DNA of 64,000 bases from Neoscytalidium dimidiatum (Eukaryota; Ascomycota; Dothideomycetes; Botryosphaeriales; Botryosphaeriaceae), in NCBI GenBank assembly GCA_037367355.1, contig CM074700.1, positions 248,001 to 312,000 of the forward strand. Direction: 5' to 3'. The notes beneath the pieces are model-generated. The model was not told the origin of the DNA. It searched no databases and saw nothing but the letters and a program-made list of their open reading frames with translations. Each line of letters begins with the position of its first letter. The first letter of the stretch is position 1. Of this stretch, positions 46,581 through 58,312 are shown piece after piece. The translations under genes were made by a program, and so were the position numbers.

Positions 46581-49500
46581 ATGGTCAACCTCTCGTCGCG
46601 CCTGAGCCTCCCCGCGCGCCTCAAGAGCAGCAGCAGCGTCAACAACCAGCAATCCTCCACCTCCCCATCCGCCGCGAACAGCGAGTTTCCCAGCCGCAGC
46701 ACCAGCCCTAAGCCCGGCATGGGCGACAGCAAGAATGGCCACCTGGTGCTGCGCACCCACGTCCTCAAGGGCCGCAACCTGGCCGCGAAGGACAAGAGCG
46801 GCACCAGCGATCCGGTGAGTTTCTGGCTAGACGGAGAAGGAATGCGCAAACGGGAGTTAAGGGACGGTCGACACCGCTGACGCGCGCCGCAATTGAACAG
46901 TACCTGGTGCTCACGCTGGCCGACGCCCGAGAAGCCACGCCGGCGATCAACAAGACCCTGAACCCGGAGTGGAACCAGACGTTCGACCTGCCCATCGTGG
47001 GCGTGCAGAGCCTGCTGCTGGAGGCGGTGTGCTGGGACAAGGACCGCTTCAGCAAGGACTACATGGGCGAGTTCGACGTCGCGCTCGAGGACATCTTCAC
47101 CAGCAACAACGTCAAGACCGAGCAGCGCTGGTTCCCGCTCCAGTCGCGCAAGTCGGGCAAGAAGAAGACGGAGGTCTCGGGCGAGGTGCTGCTCCAATTC
47201 GAGCTGGTCGACCCCGCCAACCCCTCGGCTACCCCTGAGCAGCTGTACCAGAAGTTCCTGGCCATCGCCGTGAGCACGCCCAGCGCGGAGGATGAGGACG
47301 AGGAGCTGGAGCGCATGGACAGTGGAGACCTCGAGGAGACGGAGGAGGAGGAGTCCTCGGACGAGACCGATGACTTTGATAAGGCGGAAAAGAAGAAGGA
47401 AAAGAAGCGTAAGCGGTTGCGCATGAAGAAGTTGCGGAGGAAGGCGAAAGAGCGCGCCTATGAGTTCTACGGTAGCTCCGACGTCGCTGGCGTGCTGTTC
47501 CTGGAGATTCAGAAGATCACAGACCTGCCGCCGGAGAAGAACAGTAAGTTCACCGCAATTGGAAGATTCAGGCATCGTCGCCAGGTCGCCCTCAGGACGT
47601 TTGCGCGAGCTCTTGCGCTTCCGCTGTACATTCGCGCGGTTTGTGTACCTTTGCGGTACACTTGTCCCCTGAACCAATTTGGAGTGAGGAGAGAGGGCTT
47701 CTTGGCCACCGAGCTTACTTTCTGAGAGCGACCTTGCGACTTTGTTTGATTGATTCTGCTCCGGGAATTGACAGAGTCTGCCCGCTGACAAGATGATAGT
47801 TACGAGGACGGGCTTCGACATGGATCCTTTCGTTGTAACTTCGCTGGGCAAGAAGACTTATCGCACACGCGCAATCCGGCACAACCTCAACCCCGTCTTT
47901 GAAGAAAAGCTTGTATTCCAAGTTATGAAACACGAGACAAACTATTCCCTCAATTTTCAGGTTGTCGACAAGGATAAGCTTTCCAACCACGACTACGTCG
48001 GAGCAGCGAATTTCCCTCTTGAGAACTGCGTTTCCGTGGCGCCTCAGGCCGACCCTCTCACAGGTCTGTACAAGTTGCCTGAACCCGATGGAAACGGCTC
48101 TCCAGTGCAACAAGAATCCCAGAAAAAATCACGCTTCAGGTTACCGATCTCACGGACGTCATCTTCTACAAGCCTGCAAAAGGCGAAGCCTAGCCTGAAG
48201 AAGGAGAGTTCGTCAACCTCGCTGTCGAGCAGCCTGAACAACGGAAATGGATCCGATGCCTCGCCTCCCTCGATTAGCGGCCTTCCACCCACCAGCGCGC
48301 CGAGTGGAAACTCCAAGGATATTCCCGCCATCAATGTGGACACTTCTGCTGGGAGCGACGACTTCAAGTCGTTCACGATTCCTCTTGAGTTGAAGAAGAG
48401 CGACCGCTGGGAAGGCAAGCACAATCCTACTCTGTACATCCGAGCGAAGTACATGCCATACAAGGCTCTCCGGCAACAGTTCTGGAGGGCCATGCTCAAG
48501 CAATACGATGCGGATGACAGCTGTCTCATTGACAAGACTGAGCTCGTAACGATGCTGGACACCCTGGGCTCCACCCTTCACGATGCTACGATCAACAGCT
48601 TCTTCGACAGATTTGCCGATGAAAATAACGGCGAGCAAGTACTTAGTTTCGACCAGGCGGTCATTTGCCTTGAGGACCAGATCGAGCAGTCACGCCGGAA
48701 CGCTTCGACTCTGTCTTTCAGGAGTCGTGGTGGGTCAGGCGGACTGATCGGTAGGACATCGGGGCCATCAACCCCTGGTCTGACGTCCGGCTCTGGGACC
48801 CCACTCAACAACCAGTCTCAGACATCAGTTATCCCTGCAATAGAACAGGATACGCTGGGCACTGAAGGTGAACAAGGTGAATTCTTGGAGCAAGACGACC
48901 TTGCGGACGAGAATGAAGAGGAGCATGTTGTGGAGATCCGCGAATGTCCCATCTGTCACCAGCCGCGTCTGAATAGGAAGTCGGACGCCGACATTATCAC
49001 GCACATCGCCACCTGTGCTAGTCAAGATTGGAGACAGGTCAACAACATTGTCATGGCGGGCTTCGTGACCTCGAGTCAAGCTCAGCGAAAGTGGTACTCG
49101 AAGGTTATCACCAAAGTGTCGTACGGTGGCTACAAGCTTGGTGCCAACTCGGCCAATATCCTGGTGCAAGACCGGATCACTGGCCAAATCAATGAGGAGC
49201 GCATGAGCGTCTACGTCAGATTGGGTATCCGCCTGCTATACAAGGGCTTGAAGAGAGGCGAGATGGAGAGTAAGAAGGGTAAGATTAATTCAATGCTCTC
49301 ACTGAATTATTGCAGATTGACTGACTACGTCCAGCCCGAAAACTGCTCAAGTCCTTGAGTATTAAGCAAGGAAAGAAGTATGACGACCCGGCATCCGCAG
49401 CTGAAATTCCTGGTTTCATCAATTTCCACCAGCTTGACATGTCCGAAGTTCTCCTGCCGCTTGAGGAGTTCAAGACGTTCAACGAGTTCTTCTATCGTGC

Positions 49501-50327
49501 TTTGAAACCGGGCGCTCGGCCGTGCTCTGCGCCAAATGACCCGCAGATCATTACATCTCCTGCCGACTGCCGATCAGTCGTGTTTAATCAAATCTCTCAA
49601 GCACAGAAGATTTGGGTCAAGGGCCGAGAATTCACCATAGAGCGTCTGCTCGGCAAGGCTTATCCGGAAGACGTCAAGCGGTTCGAGGGTGGTGCACTGG
49701 GTATCTTCCGTCTAGCCCCGCAGGACTACCATCGCTTCCACATCCCTGTCGATGGTGTCATGGGCGAGCCCAAGCTTATTGAGGGCGAGTACTACACCGT
49801 CAATCCCATGGCCATCCGCTCGGCTCTGGACGTGTACGGTGAGAATGTCCGCGTCTGTGTGCCGATCGACTCGGTCTGCCACGGTAGGGTCATGGTCATC
49901 TGTGTTGGTGCCATGATGGTGGGAAGCACGGTCATCACCCGCAAGGGCGGTGAGAAGGTCACGCGCGCTGAGGAGCTTGGATACTTCAAGTTCGGTGGCA
50001 GCACTATCTTATTGCTGTTCGAGCCTGGTGTCATGGAGTGGGATGATGACCTGGTCGAGAACTCGAACCAGGCGCTCGAGACGCTGGTAAGTATTTGGGA
50101 TGTTTTTTTTTTTTTTTTTTTGTGTTGTTGGACTCCAGTATTGACGTCTTCGCTAGATTCGTGTCGGTATGTCCGTCGGCCACAGCATCGGGCACGCACC
50201 CTTCACTCCCGACATGCGGAAGGAAAACCCGACGATGGAGGAGAGACAGGAGGCCAAGAGGCGCATCGAAGGCAGCCTCGCGCCGTCGAACGAGGCTGGC
50301 CCGGTGCCCGCTGCGGATATCAAATAG
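46581..50327 (+). CDS. PSD2: Phosphatidylserine decarboxylase, C2-domain (PSD2) type
   Basis: Makes phosphatidylethanolamine from phosphatidylserine in endomembranes. Exons are 46581-46814, 46901-47543, 47800-49278, 49335-50086 and 50157-50327, giving 1092 residues. The third exon begins after an inner TAG (47797-47799); other nearby acceptors would put a stop in frame. A C2 domain starts near residue 55 (LRTHVLKGRNLAAKDKSGTSDPYLVL), a Glu/Lys-rich linker follows, and a second C2 starts near residue 285 (DMDPFVVTSLG). An EF-hand-like loop has Asp at positions 1, 3 and 9 and Glu at 12 (YDADDSCLIDKTEL). A zinc-finger-like CPIC..HIATC precedes the catalytic domain. The GGST self-cleavage motif sits at residues 1006-1009, so Ser1008 should become the pyruvoyl group of an 85-residue alpha chain. 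The last intron holds a 19-base T run. Confidence 0.95.
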
Positions 50328-51560
50328 ATGTAACACGGTACTCGGGCTCAAGCTGGGCTTGGGCGATTTGTTACTTTCTCTTCCCCATCGGCGGCTGGTT
50401 GTGATTTCAGTATGATGTATGCATAGCGAGAGGAACAAGTGAAGCGAGGGAGCTGAGGGGGGTGGAGGGAATATCCCGGGCCTTGTATAGCGTCGACAGC
50501 GGTAGTCGGGAGGCAAAATTGGAGCGAACCTTTTTATTCTCTCTTTCTTTGTTATCTCCCATCCGCAACTTCCCTCGTTTTACTCCCTTGCTCTTCTTGA
50601 GTCCATGTTAGATGTAGATGCCCTCACGAGGTGATGACCACACAAGCACACGCACATGCACGACAGGTAGCAAGAAAAAGAAAATACGATGATGCATGGG
50701 CAGCGATTCAACACTGCTGCGACTGGTTTTACTAAATTTCTACTCTAAACGGGTCGTCTCTCCAATCTCGAATATAGCTATAGGTAGGTGAGGGATAGTA
50801 GGTGGGTAGTGCACGGTCTTGCTGGATCGGGCCGCATCACGTGCCGAGGTATTCTTTTGTTTGGGTTTGGCCTGATTTGGCCTGACGAAAGAGGCGAGTG
50901 AGGGGGAGCCAGCCAGACGCTTGCCGACCCCCCGACCGGCTGACCGCCCAGCCCCGGCGGACGCCAACGAACAAGCAACCTCCCGCCGCAACCCCAAACA
51001 AAGCTCGCCCGCGGATCCTTTTCCCTAGCAACCCACGACGACCTCGGCGACGACGACGCGCGCGCGCGTGCACACGCCTCCTTCCCATCGACCTCATTTC
51101 ATATCGCTATCACCCCCCCGCCGCTCGTCACCGACGCGTTGCATTGGGCGAGCGACGCGTGTTTTTGTTCGCGCGCGAGACCCGCAGATTCGCCGTCCTT
51201 ATTCGAAGCAGCAAGAAGCAAAACAAACCACATCCGGCAACGCACCATCGCGCACAACACAACGACACCGCACATCTACGCTGCGTTCCTTTCCCCCCAA
51301 TTGCGCATTACCGCCGCGCCTCACAACTGGGCACTGTTTCTTGGAAGAAGAAGAAGAAGGGCTGGATGCGGCATTGACGGACACGATCAACGACGACGGC
51401 CTCCCACAAAGACGGGACGAACGCGAGGACTTTCAACGGCTGGGATCCGGAATCAATCTTCCACGCGCGCGCATCTGTCCCTTTCCCCCCTCTGACTGCC
51501 GTTCGGTCCGCTGCGTCCATGACAGCCATACTAGCGCGCCCCCCACTGGCAGACTTGAGC
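50328..51560. other. Spacer and leader before DSN1
   Basis: The 3' flank of the decarboxylase gene is followed by a GC-rich, C/A-rich stretch with overlapping ORFs (up to 191 codons) that show no domain. An upstream in-frame ATG at 51519 could extend DSN1 by 14 residues. Confidence 0.55.
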
Positions 51561-53763
51561 ATGGCATCGACGCAGGCGCAGCGCCAGACCACGACCACCG
51601 CGCGGCGGCGCAGCGCGAGGCACGCGTTCGCGGACGAGGATGACGGGGTGGAGCAGCAGCAGCAGCAGCAACAACAACATCAACATCACGCCGATGCGCC
51701 AGTGACGAAGAAGGCGAGGAGAGATGGGAATGCCGGTGGTGCGGGGCAGGTCAATGGGACGGGAAACAACGCCGCGGCGGCGAAGACGACGGCGGGAAGA
51801 AGGTCGAGAGCCGGTGAGTTTCTCTCTCCTGGATTGGGCGGGCTGGTGAGGGCATTTGCCCTGGGGATCGGGGAGCGGAAAAGAGGATAGTTTTTTCTTT
51901 GAGGAAGGAAGCTCGATGGTCTGATGGGGATTGAGAATGTTTTTTTTTTGCTGACATTGGGCGCTTTTTCTTGTGCGCGCGCAGCGGCGTACAACGAGGA
52001 TGACGACGGCTTCACGTTTTCACGGACGCGCTCGAGGAAGTCGACGGCGAAGAAGACGGCGGCCGAACAACCAGAACCCGCACCGGCACCGCCCGCGAAG
52101 GTGGCGAAGACGACGAAGACGGCGAAGGTGGTGGAAGAGGAGCAGCAGATGCATGTGGAACAGCAGCCTGCGAAGGCTCCCGCGAGACGGACGAGGAAAT
52201 CGGCGGTCGCCGCGATTGCGCCAGCCGTCGCGGAAGAGGTTGGCGCAGCACCGAAGAGGCGCAGATCGGCAAGGCTGTCGGGGGGTAATGATGCGCAGGC
52301 ACAGCGGCAGCAGCAACAACAACAGCAGATTTCGACGCCGGCGCCGGAGAAGCCGAAGCGCGCGCGCAAGTCGGCGGTGCAGAAGGACAGGGCGCAAACA
52401 CCTAGGCACGACGACGATGATGGCGTGGCACTGGTAGGAGGAGCGGCGGAGAAGGCGGATGCGGAACAGCCCAGCCGCGAGGGCACGAAGATTGCGCTCC
52501 CTTTCGCAGACACGCCCATAATCAAGCGGAACAAGGAGATGCGGAAAGGTGGAGGAGGGGGGCACAGACGGAGCAGTACGGGTTTGCGAGGACGACGCGC
52601 CAGCTCGTTGATCGACAGCGGCACTTCGAATGGTGGGCAACACTTCCCTGGATCCGGAGACAGCGCCGGTGGCTTTTTGGATATTGAGGCTGATTCGATT
52701 GATGGTTTAGCGGTGCCGCACGCAGAGGTCCCGACGGAAGATTTTTACAAGCATATCGAGCAGAGCTTGCCCGAGCAGAGGCGCATGAAGCAGCTGCTGA
52801 TATGGTGCGGGACGAGGGCGCTTCCGGAGAAGCCTGCGGGCGAGGTCAAGGATGCGAGCGCGGTCATGGCCGGTGAGTGGGGGATATATACTTGGACGTG
52901 AAGAATTTAGAAGGTGGATTTGCTGACGTGGGATCAGCACGAGCGATACAGCAGGAGCTGCTAAACGATTTTGCGAGCAAGAACGAGATGTCGAGTTGGT
53001 TCGATCGGGTAAGAATCGCTATCTGACGGGGCTGGATTTGGGTGGGGTGCTGATTTTGCGAGTAGGAAGACGTTGAACCTGCGGTCCTCGTGAAGAAGCC
53101 GAATCCGCGAAACGAGCAGAATGCGGCGAAGTTGGAGGAGCTCGAGCAGGAAGTCAAGCGGTAAGGGAATTTGCTACAATTCAAGACGATTTGAGGTGCT
53201 AATGACGTTGCAGCCTGCAAGAAGAAAAGAAATCCTGGGAATCCCTTCTGAAGACCCCGTCGTTGATATCTTCATCTGCATCGACGTCAAAATCGAAGAA
53301 CAAGGAGACATTACCAGATGCTGCAGAACCGCTAAACACAGCACCCGGTATTGACCCGGCACTCCTCGACGATCCCGAACAAGCACGCATCCTAGCAAGC
53401 CTGACCAACCTCTCCCTCGATGCCGTATCTTCTTCATCAATCGCCAACGCACCCGCAACAACAGCAGAGTCCGACTCGACAACGGCAATACGGCCTCCTA
53501 GCATATCGCAGACAGAGCTAGAAGCTCGCCTCCAAGCCATCACCGCGTCTCTGGAACCACAAATCGACCTCTTCGCCGATGGCCTGCACAAAGTCGTCCA
53601 GTACCGTGCGGCAGCCGAGCGCGTGGCAGACCGAGTGCTGGGCTCCGCGGCTGAGCGGCTGGAGGAGCGGGACAGGGAAGCGAAGAGGGCGGCTGGGACG
53701 GAGAATGTGGGGACAGGGGATGTGCTCAAGGCGCTGGCAGGTGTTCTGGCAGGGAAGAGGTAG
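51561..53763 (+). CDS. DSN1: Kinetochore protein Dsn1/Mis13 (MIND/Mis12 complex)
   Basis: A subunit of the Mis12/MIND complex that links inner centromere chromatin to the Ndc80 complex. Exons are 51561-51813, 51985-52872, 52938-53008, 53066-53160 and 53214-53763, giving 618 residues. The N-terminal half is basic and low-complexity, with Gln tracts. The segment GFLDIEADSIDGLAVPHAEVPTEDFYKHIEQSLPE and the following helix LIWCGTRAL are the conserved Mis13 core. A coiled coil (KLEELEQEVKRLQEEKKSW) and a C-terminal helix (LEPQIDLFADGLHKV) follow. RRSS and RRASS just before the core fit the Aurora B consensus. ATG 51561 was chosen because it has A at -3; ATG 51519 is in frame but has a poorer context. 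All introns are 50-171 bp. Confidence 0.9.
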
Positions 53764-54456
53764 TAGAGTTGTGCGGGAGTCTTTTGTTTTGCTTCATTCA
53801 CGGGATGGCGTGGCGTAAGGCGGATACTCTGAATGACTTGGCTCACTCTGGCTACATGGATTGTTTAGCGGACGGCAGTATGGGCATGGGGGGCATAAGG
53901 CGATTTTATGAATGTGAGTTTCCTGACGCATGCATTTCTGCCAGTCGATTGGGAGGTGTTGTTGCTTCTTTAGTTGCTCCATCATGATGGCGCGTTTCAT
54001 ATATTCATTGGATATCAGGGGAGAGCCGTTACTTCTTTGTCTCCCCGGGCTTCGGAGTGAGGGCTTGCTTTTCATTTTTCTTTGGCTGGTTCCCGTGGGA
54101 GGTAGGGAGTGAATGGATCTACGCGGTAGGATAGCTGTACGAGTTCAATGATGGATGATGATTCTTCAGGTGGCGGTTCGACATGGGGGCTCTGACAACG
54201 CATACAAACAGTGCGTGTTCAGGGGTGTACTTGCTCATCGCTAATTATCTTATTCAACTTTACGACTCTTCCGTATAAAATCAGGGCACTCCCTGCTCAA
54301 AATTTTTGCAACCCCAACTTCAGCATTGCGTATATCCTCTGGCACATCGATGCTGACAACAGCTCGAGAGCACCGCAAAGAAACCAGAATACGAAAGGAC
54401 TTACTCTTGAGTGAAGCGATTCCACGACGAGGAACTACAGGATATCACATCTTACC
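53764..54456. other. Spacer between DSN1 and the 1057-residue protein gene
   Basis: Short ORFs only, the longest 93 codons on the minus strand. It should contain the DSN1 3' UTR and the promoter of the next gene. No TATA box was evident. Confidence 0.6.
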
Positions 54457-57400
54457 ATGTCGAACCCGGATAACCACCCCTACGCGAATCCCAATGCTGG
54501 TTCGGTCATCGAGCGCCTCCGCCGCCTTGTTCTAGGGCCAGCGCACTTATACCCTATCGACACTGCCTCTTCTTCGTCATCTGCTCAAGCTAGTCGCTCC
54601 ACGAACGTCACTGCTCGGGACTGCAGCCGCGCTGATGACGACGGTACAGGACTTAGAGGCGCAAGGCCGAGGGGCGGTAGGAAGGATGGTGAGACCGACG
54701 ATAAGAGGGTCAGAAGCAGCGAGAACGCTGGTTCAAGGAGACGGAGAACGTTCACCAACCTCGACACAGACGCCGTCGCCGTCGATCGACCCTCGCGCAC
54801 ACCGTCTGAAAGTAATAGCAGCAGCAGCAGCAGGGCGCCATCGCCAACGGACCAGCCTGACACCGCTCCCCCGCCGGGGCCTGGCAATGCGGAAACGCGA
54901 GCAGAAACTGCCACCAACGGCATGAACGACGCACGAACAAACGGATGGCGCCTGCTGTCCCACCTCCTCCCCTCCCTCCCCCCTCTCCCGGCCTTCATCA
55001 CCCACGACGTCCCCTCCCGCGCCCCTGCTCGAACCAACACCCCGTCCCCGTCCCCGTCCCCGTCCCCGTCCCCGTCCCCACCCCCCTGGTCCTCCGTCTT
55101 CGACCTCTCCCCGCGCGAGCTCGCCGCCGCACAGCGCCGCCAGGAAGAGCGCCGCTGCGGCGGCGGCGGCGGCGGCGACGCGTACAGCGGGCCGTACTGG
55201 GTGCGCGACGCGCGCGGCCGCGTGCGGCCGGTGGTCGGCGAGCAGGACAGGGCGGCGCTGCGGCGGACCTGGTTCGGCGGCGACGGGGATAGCGAGGGGC
55301 GAGGGACAGCATGCGTGCGGGGTGGCGGCGGCGGCGGTGCCTGGGACGTGGAGGCGGCGGAGCTTTTGGCGGGGGAGGACGAGGAAGGCGCGCCCGGGTC
55401 GTCGCTGGCTCCGTCATCGTCGTCGTCGTCGTCGTCATCGTCGAGGAGAGCGAGCCTGGAGGCGGTGGTGAGGTGTCCGCGTTCGATGGTCGTGCCGCTG
55501 CCGCCGCCGCCGTATCCCATGTGCACGCCGAGGCCGCTGGGGGATGGGGTGGAGTGTGGTGTCGATTCGCGGCATCTCAAGGCTTGCGATCTTGAGCCCC
55601 TTCAATTTGATGACGAGATGGGACAGCTCCTGCCTGGAAGGCCGTGGGGTGCGGTGTTTGGCCGGGGTTTGCCGCGCGGGCTTGCGGAGGGGCAGCAGGA
55701 TTCGGAGGTTGAGAATTCTGAGGAGTACAAGAGCCCGTACTGGGCGTCCGATGCTGGTGGGAATGTGAGAGAAGTTGTGACTAAGTGGGGGGAGAAGAGA
55801 CATGTGAGGCGGCGGTTCGGAGGGAGGTTGCGGATGGGGGATGGTGGCAGTGATTCTGAGGATTCGGGGTATACTGCTGACAGCGAGGGTGTATTCGTTG
55901 GAGCTAGAAGTCATGGGTTGGTAGATCTGGCTGATCGGCCAGTGCTGCTGCAGGATCAGGGGCATAGGATGTCGAAGAGCAGCTTGGGAAGTAGTTCCAC
56001 GGACGGTGACTACGGCATCCAGGGACATCAGGATCGAACACGGGAAAGCAGAGCGGAAAATCATCATGAAGATCCTAGAAAAACACCTCCGAGTGGCTCA
56101 TCGAACAATGATGAAGCGATCCAGACAGGAAGGGAGTATTTGGGGGATCTCTACTATCAAGGGCTGGAGCTGGGCTCGGCTGTGTGGACACGCGAGGCCT
56201 TGGAGCGTGACAGGCCAGACCAAATCACTGAAGAGCTTCGTATGCGACTCGAAAAAAGCAGAGACGAGGCAAGTTGGGCCGTAGAGGGTCAGGTGTGTCT
56301 GCCTGTTACTGTTGGGCCGCTTGTGATCGTTCCGGGAGACGGCGTCTACTGTAAAACGGAAGATGGCGAAAAACCTCGATTCAAGAAAGTCTTTGAGGTT
56401 GAATACCGAGAAAGTAGAGATAGCGACACTGCTGGATCCAGCGACGGTGAAAATGATTCTGCCAATTATCAAGCCTACCGCAGCAATGAAGAGTCCCTGC
56501 TGTCTGCTAAGGATGCTCAGGACTACAATAGCCGCACGCGTTTTAGTCGATTGCTGGGAAAAGAGTGTACATCACCTCCTGCTATCGATGCCTTTGATCA
56601 CGGGAAAAACATTGAAGAGGTCACAGGTAGTAAACATTCCGACATTGGTGCCTCCGGATCTTCCAGAAGTACTAATAGCAGACTTTCCCACTCCGTATCT
56701 CTAGCAGATCAAGACTTCCGCAACTACTTAGGCTTGTTTTGTGATACGTACAACGGGCTACTTCCAAGCTTGCGCTGGCTGTATCAGGTCTACTTGCGTT
56801 CTCCCTTACCGGGAGAGCGCACCTGGAACGGTATGCTCGAGCTAGTGCGCGAGGAGCTCGAAGCTAGTGGCGTGGAAGCATGGCTCGAGTGGGACAATTC
56901 CGCGCGTAACTTAAATCGCTACGATGATGAGGGCGCTCGAGAAAGGGATTATGAAGCCATCGAAGCTGCAGCTCAGGAGATTCGGAGAGCATTGCTCTAT
57001 GCAACCCAGTCCGCGCCGCTCCCGGGCCTACGCTGGCTCTACGATGCTTATTTGAAAGTTCCCGAAGCTTACTACAACGGAGAAGTTGATTTATTGCTGT
57101 GGAATAGATGCATGGAGATCCTCGATGAAGAATTTGGTCCAAACATTGCAGCTCGTTTCGGAGCAGCCAGCGCAGCTGAGGGGAGTGATGAGGAAGACCG
57201 TTTTGCGAACGACTTCACAGACTGGTTAAGGGAAACGCGGGGCTTTTCCGAAGAAGACGGCAAGATATTTATGATCCCATTGGGGACAAATCCAGAGAAA
57301 GGAGAGGACGACCTCGGAAATAAGGACATAGAAGCAGCAGAATATTCAAGTAGTAGAGCTACAGAGCGAGCGGAACACATGGAAGATAAAGATGCGCAAG

Positions 57401-57630
57401 CAAGCGATTTGCGGGGTGGGGGGAGCTTCTATCCGTATATCAGCTCTGTAAGGTCCAAATACGAGAGCAACCAGGAGGACTCAACGCCCAGCAGCCACAC
57501 AGAATATCCGAGCGCTATTGGTGATAATGAAAGTCATATAGCCTTGGGAGCACGATCTGCAAGGGCAATGAAAGACCCTGATGGCGTGCAAACGATGCTA
57601 TTTTTATTTGTTATGGGAGACCTGTTTTAG
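54457..57630 (+). CDS. Unrecognised 1057-residue protein with two internal duplications
   Basis: A single long ORF. The first ~240 residues are Ser/Pro/Arg-rich with an SPSPSPSP run, and a six-Gly run follows. Two copies of a ~30-residue module start at residues 245 and 426: (G/S)PYW..DA.G.VR.VV..., ending RR.(W/F)GG. Near residue 615 a compact region reads CLPVTVGPLVIVPGDGVY. Two copies of a helical module start near residues 771 and 858 (LRWLY..YL..P, each followed by WN..(L/M)E and an acidic stretch). The tail is acidic and Ser-rich. There is no signal peptide and no transmembrane segment. Base composition shifts from GC-rich in the first 1.4 kb to near-neutral in the rest. Family unknown; the modules suggest a real, evolving protein and no reaction can be named. 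Confidence 0.7.
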   Translation: MSNPDNHPYANPNAGSVIERLRRLVLGPAHLYPIDTASSSSSAQASRSTNVTARDCSRADDDGTGLRGARPRGGRKDGETDDKRVRSSENAGSRRRRTFTNLDTDAVAVDRPSRTPSESNSSSSSRAPSPTDQPDTAPPPGPGNAETRAETATNGMNDARTNGWRLLSHLLPSLPPLPAFITHDVPSRAPARTNTPSPSPSPSPSPSPPPWSSVFDLSPRELAAAQRRQEERRCGGGGGGDAYSGPYWVRDARGRVRPVVGEQDRAALRRTWFGGDGDSEGRGTACVRGGGGGGAWDVEAAELLAGEDEEGAPGSSLAPSSSSSSSSSSRRASLEAVVRCPRSMVVPLPPPPYPMCTPRPLGDGVECGVDSRHLKACDLEPLQFDDEMGQLLPGRPWGAVFGRGLPRGLAEGQQDSEVENSEEYKSPYWASDAGGNVREVVTKWGEKRHVRRRFGGRLRMGDGGSDSEDSGYTADSEGVFVGARSHGLVDLADRPVLLQDQGHRMSKSSLGSSSTDGDYGIQGHQDRTRESRAENHHEDPRKTPPSGSSNNDEAIQTGREYLGDLYYQGLELGSAVWTREALERDRPDQITEELRMRLEKSRDEASWAVEGQVCLPVTVGPLVIVPGDGVYCKTEDGEKPRFKKVFEVEYRESRDSDTAGSSDGENDSANYQAYRSNEESLLSAKDAQDYNSRTRFSRLLGKECTSPPAIDAFDHGKNIEEVTGSKHSDIGASGSSRSTNSRLSHSVSLADQDFRNYLGLFCDTYNGLLPSLRWLYQVYLRSPLPGERTWNGMLELVREELEASGVEAWLEWDNSARNLNRYDDEGARERDYEAIEAAAQEIRRALLYATQSAPLPGLRWLYDAYLKVPEAYYNGEVDLLLWNRCMEILDEEFGPNIAARFGAASAAEGSDEEDRFANDFTDWLRETRGFSEEDGKIFMIPLGTNPEKGEDDLGNKDIEAAEYSSSRATERAEHMEDKDAQASDLRGGGSFYPYISSVRSKYESNQEDSTPSSHTEYPSAIGDNESHIALGARSARAMKDPDGVQTMLFLFVMGDLF

Positions 57631-57919
57631 TTTTGACGTAGATGTTGCAGCGTCACTACCATATTGACTACTAAACTCTTATGTAACTATTTACTGAGCC
57701 AAGGACTTGGCTCGTGGAAATGGTGTCCGTGCTGTCTTAATGGGCAGGATCTTCACAAATGGCTGAACGCGACCAACATGGTACCCATTTCCTTACTCTT
57801 TCCCCGCGATAGCTCGCCTTTAGATACTTCTAAAACACATTCAACGTTGATCTGTGATGAGGGATTATTTCTACGAGCTATTAAAGATACTCCCTGAATC
57901 ATAAAATATCCGAACAATC

Positions 57920-58312
57920 ATGCCACAATCTCGAGCAACCCGTGCACGTTGGCGACGCCAGATTGCGCGCCGTATTGGCCATGGTTTTTCATTTCTCTTT
58001 CCCGGTCCCAAAACCAACGAGGCCCTTGTTCCTGAGCCAGAACAGTTGCCACTTGTGCGCACGAACATAATGCATCCAAGAACTATCAAGTACGACAGTC
58101 GCGGCAATAGAAGGTGCAGTAGAAGCCGTACCAAATCCCCGGGGAGGGATGCTGACGCGGAGAGCAAATCAGAAGAACACTACTGCTGTGAGCACTGTTG
58201 CCATGAAGAGCCTTGTGATATAGATGCAATCACATCTGCAAGGTTGCGGCGGGATGACTTCCTTTGTCCATTCTGTAGCGAAGAGCATTGCAAGCGTCAG
58301 CAAGGGATTTAG
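57920..58312 (+). CDS. Small protein with Cys/His-rich C-terminus, hypothetical
   Basis: An ORF of 130 residues begins 289 bp after the stop of the 1057-residue gene. The first third is strongly basic (ATRARWRRQIARRIG). The C-terminal third is dense in Cys and His: HYCCEHCCHEEPC, then FLCPFCSEEHC. These could bind zinc as CxxC / CxxxxC pairs. No family was recognised. Dense cysteine pairing at the end and a basic start argue for a real small gene, but length and absence of introns leave doubt. Confidence 0.45.
   Translation: MPQSRATRARWRRQIARRIGHGFSFLFPGPKTNEALVPEPEQLPLVRTNIMHPRTIKYDSRGNRRCSRSRTKSPGRDADAESKSEEHYCCEHCCHEEPCDIDAITSARLRRDDFLCPFCSEEHCKRQQGI

Noticed and set aside
46565..47851. 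428-codon minus-strand ORF over the decarboxylase gene
   Set aside because: It is antisense to the C2-domain exons and has no domain of its own.
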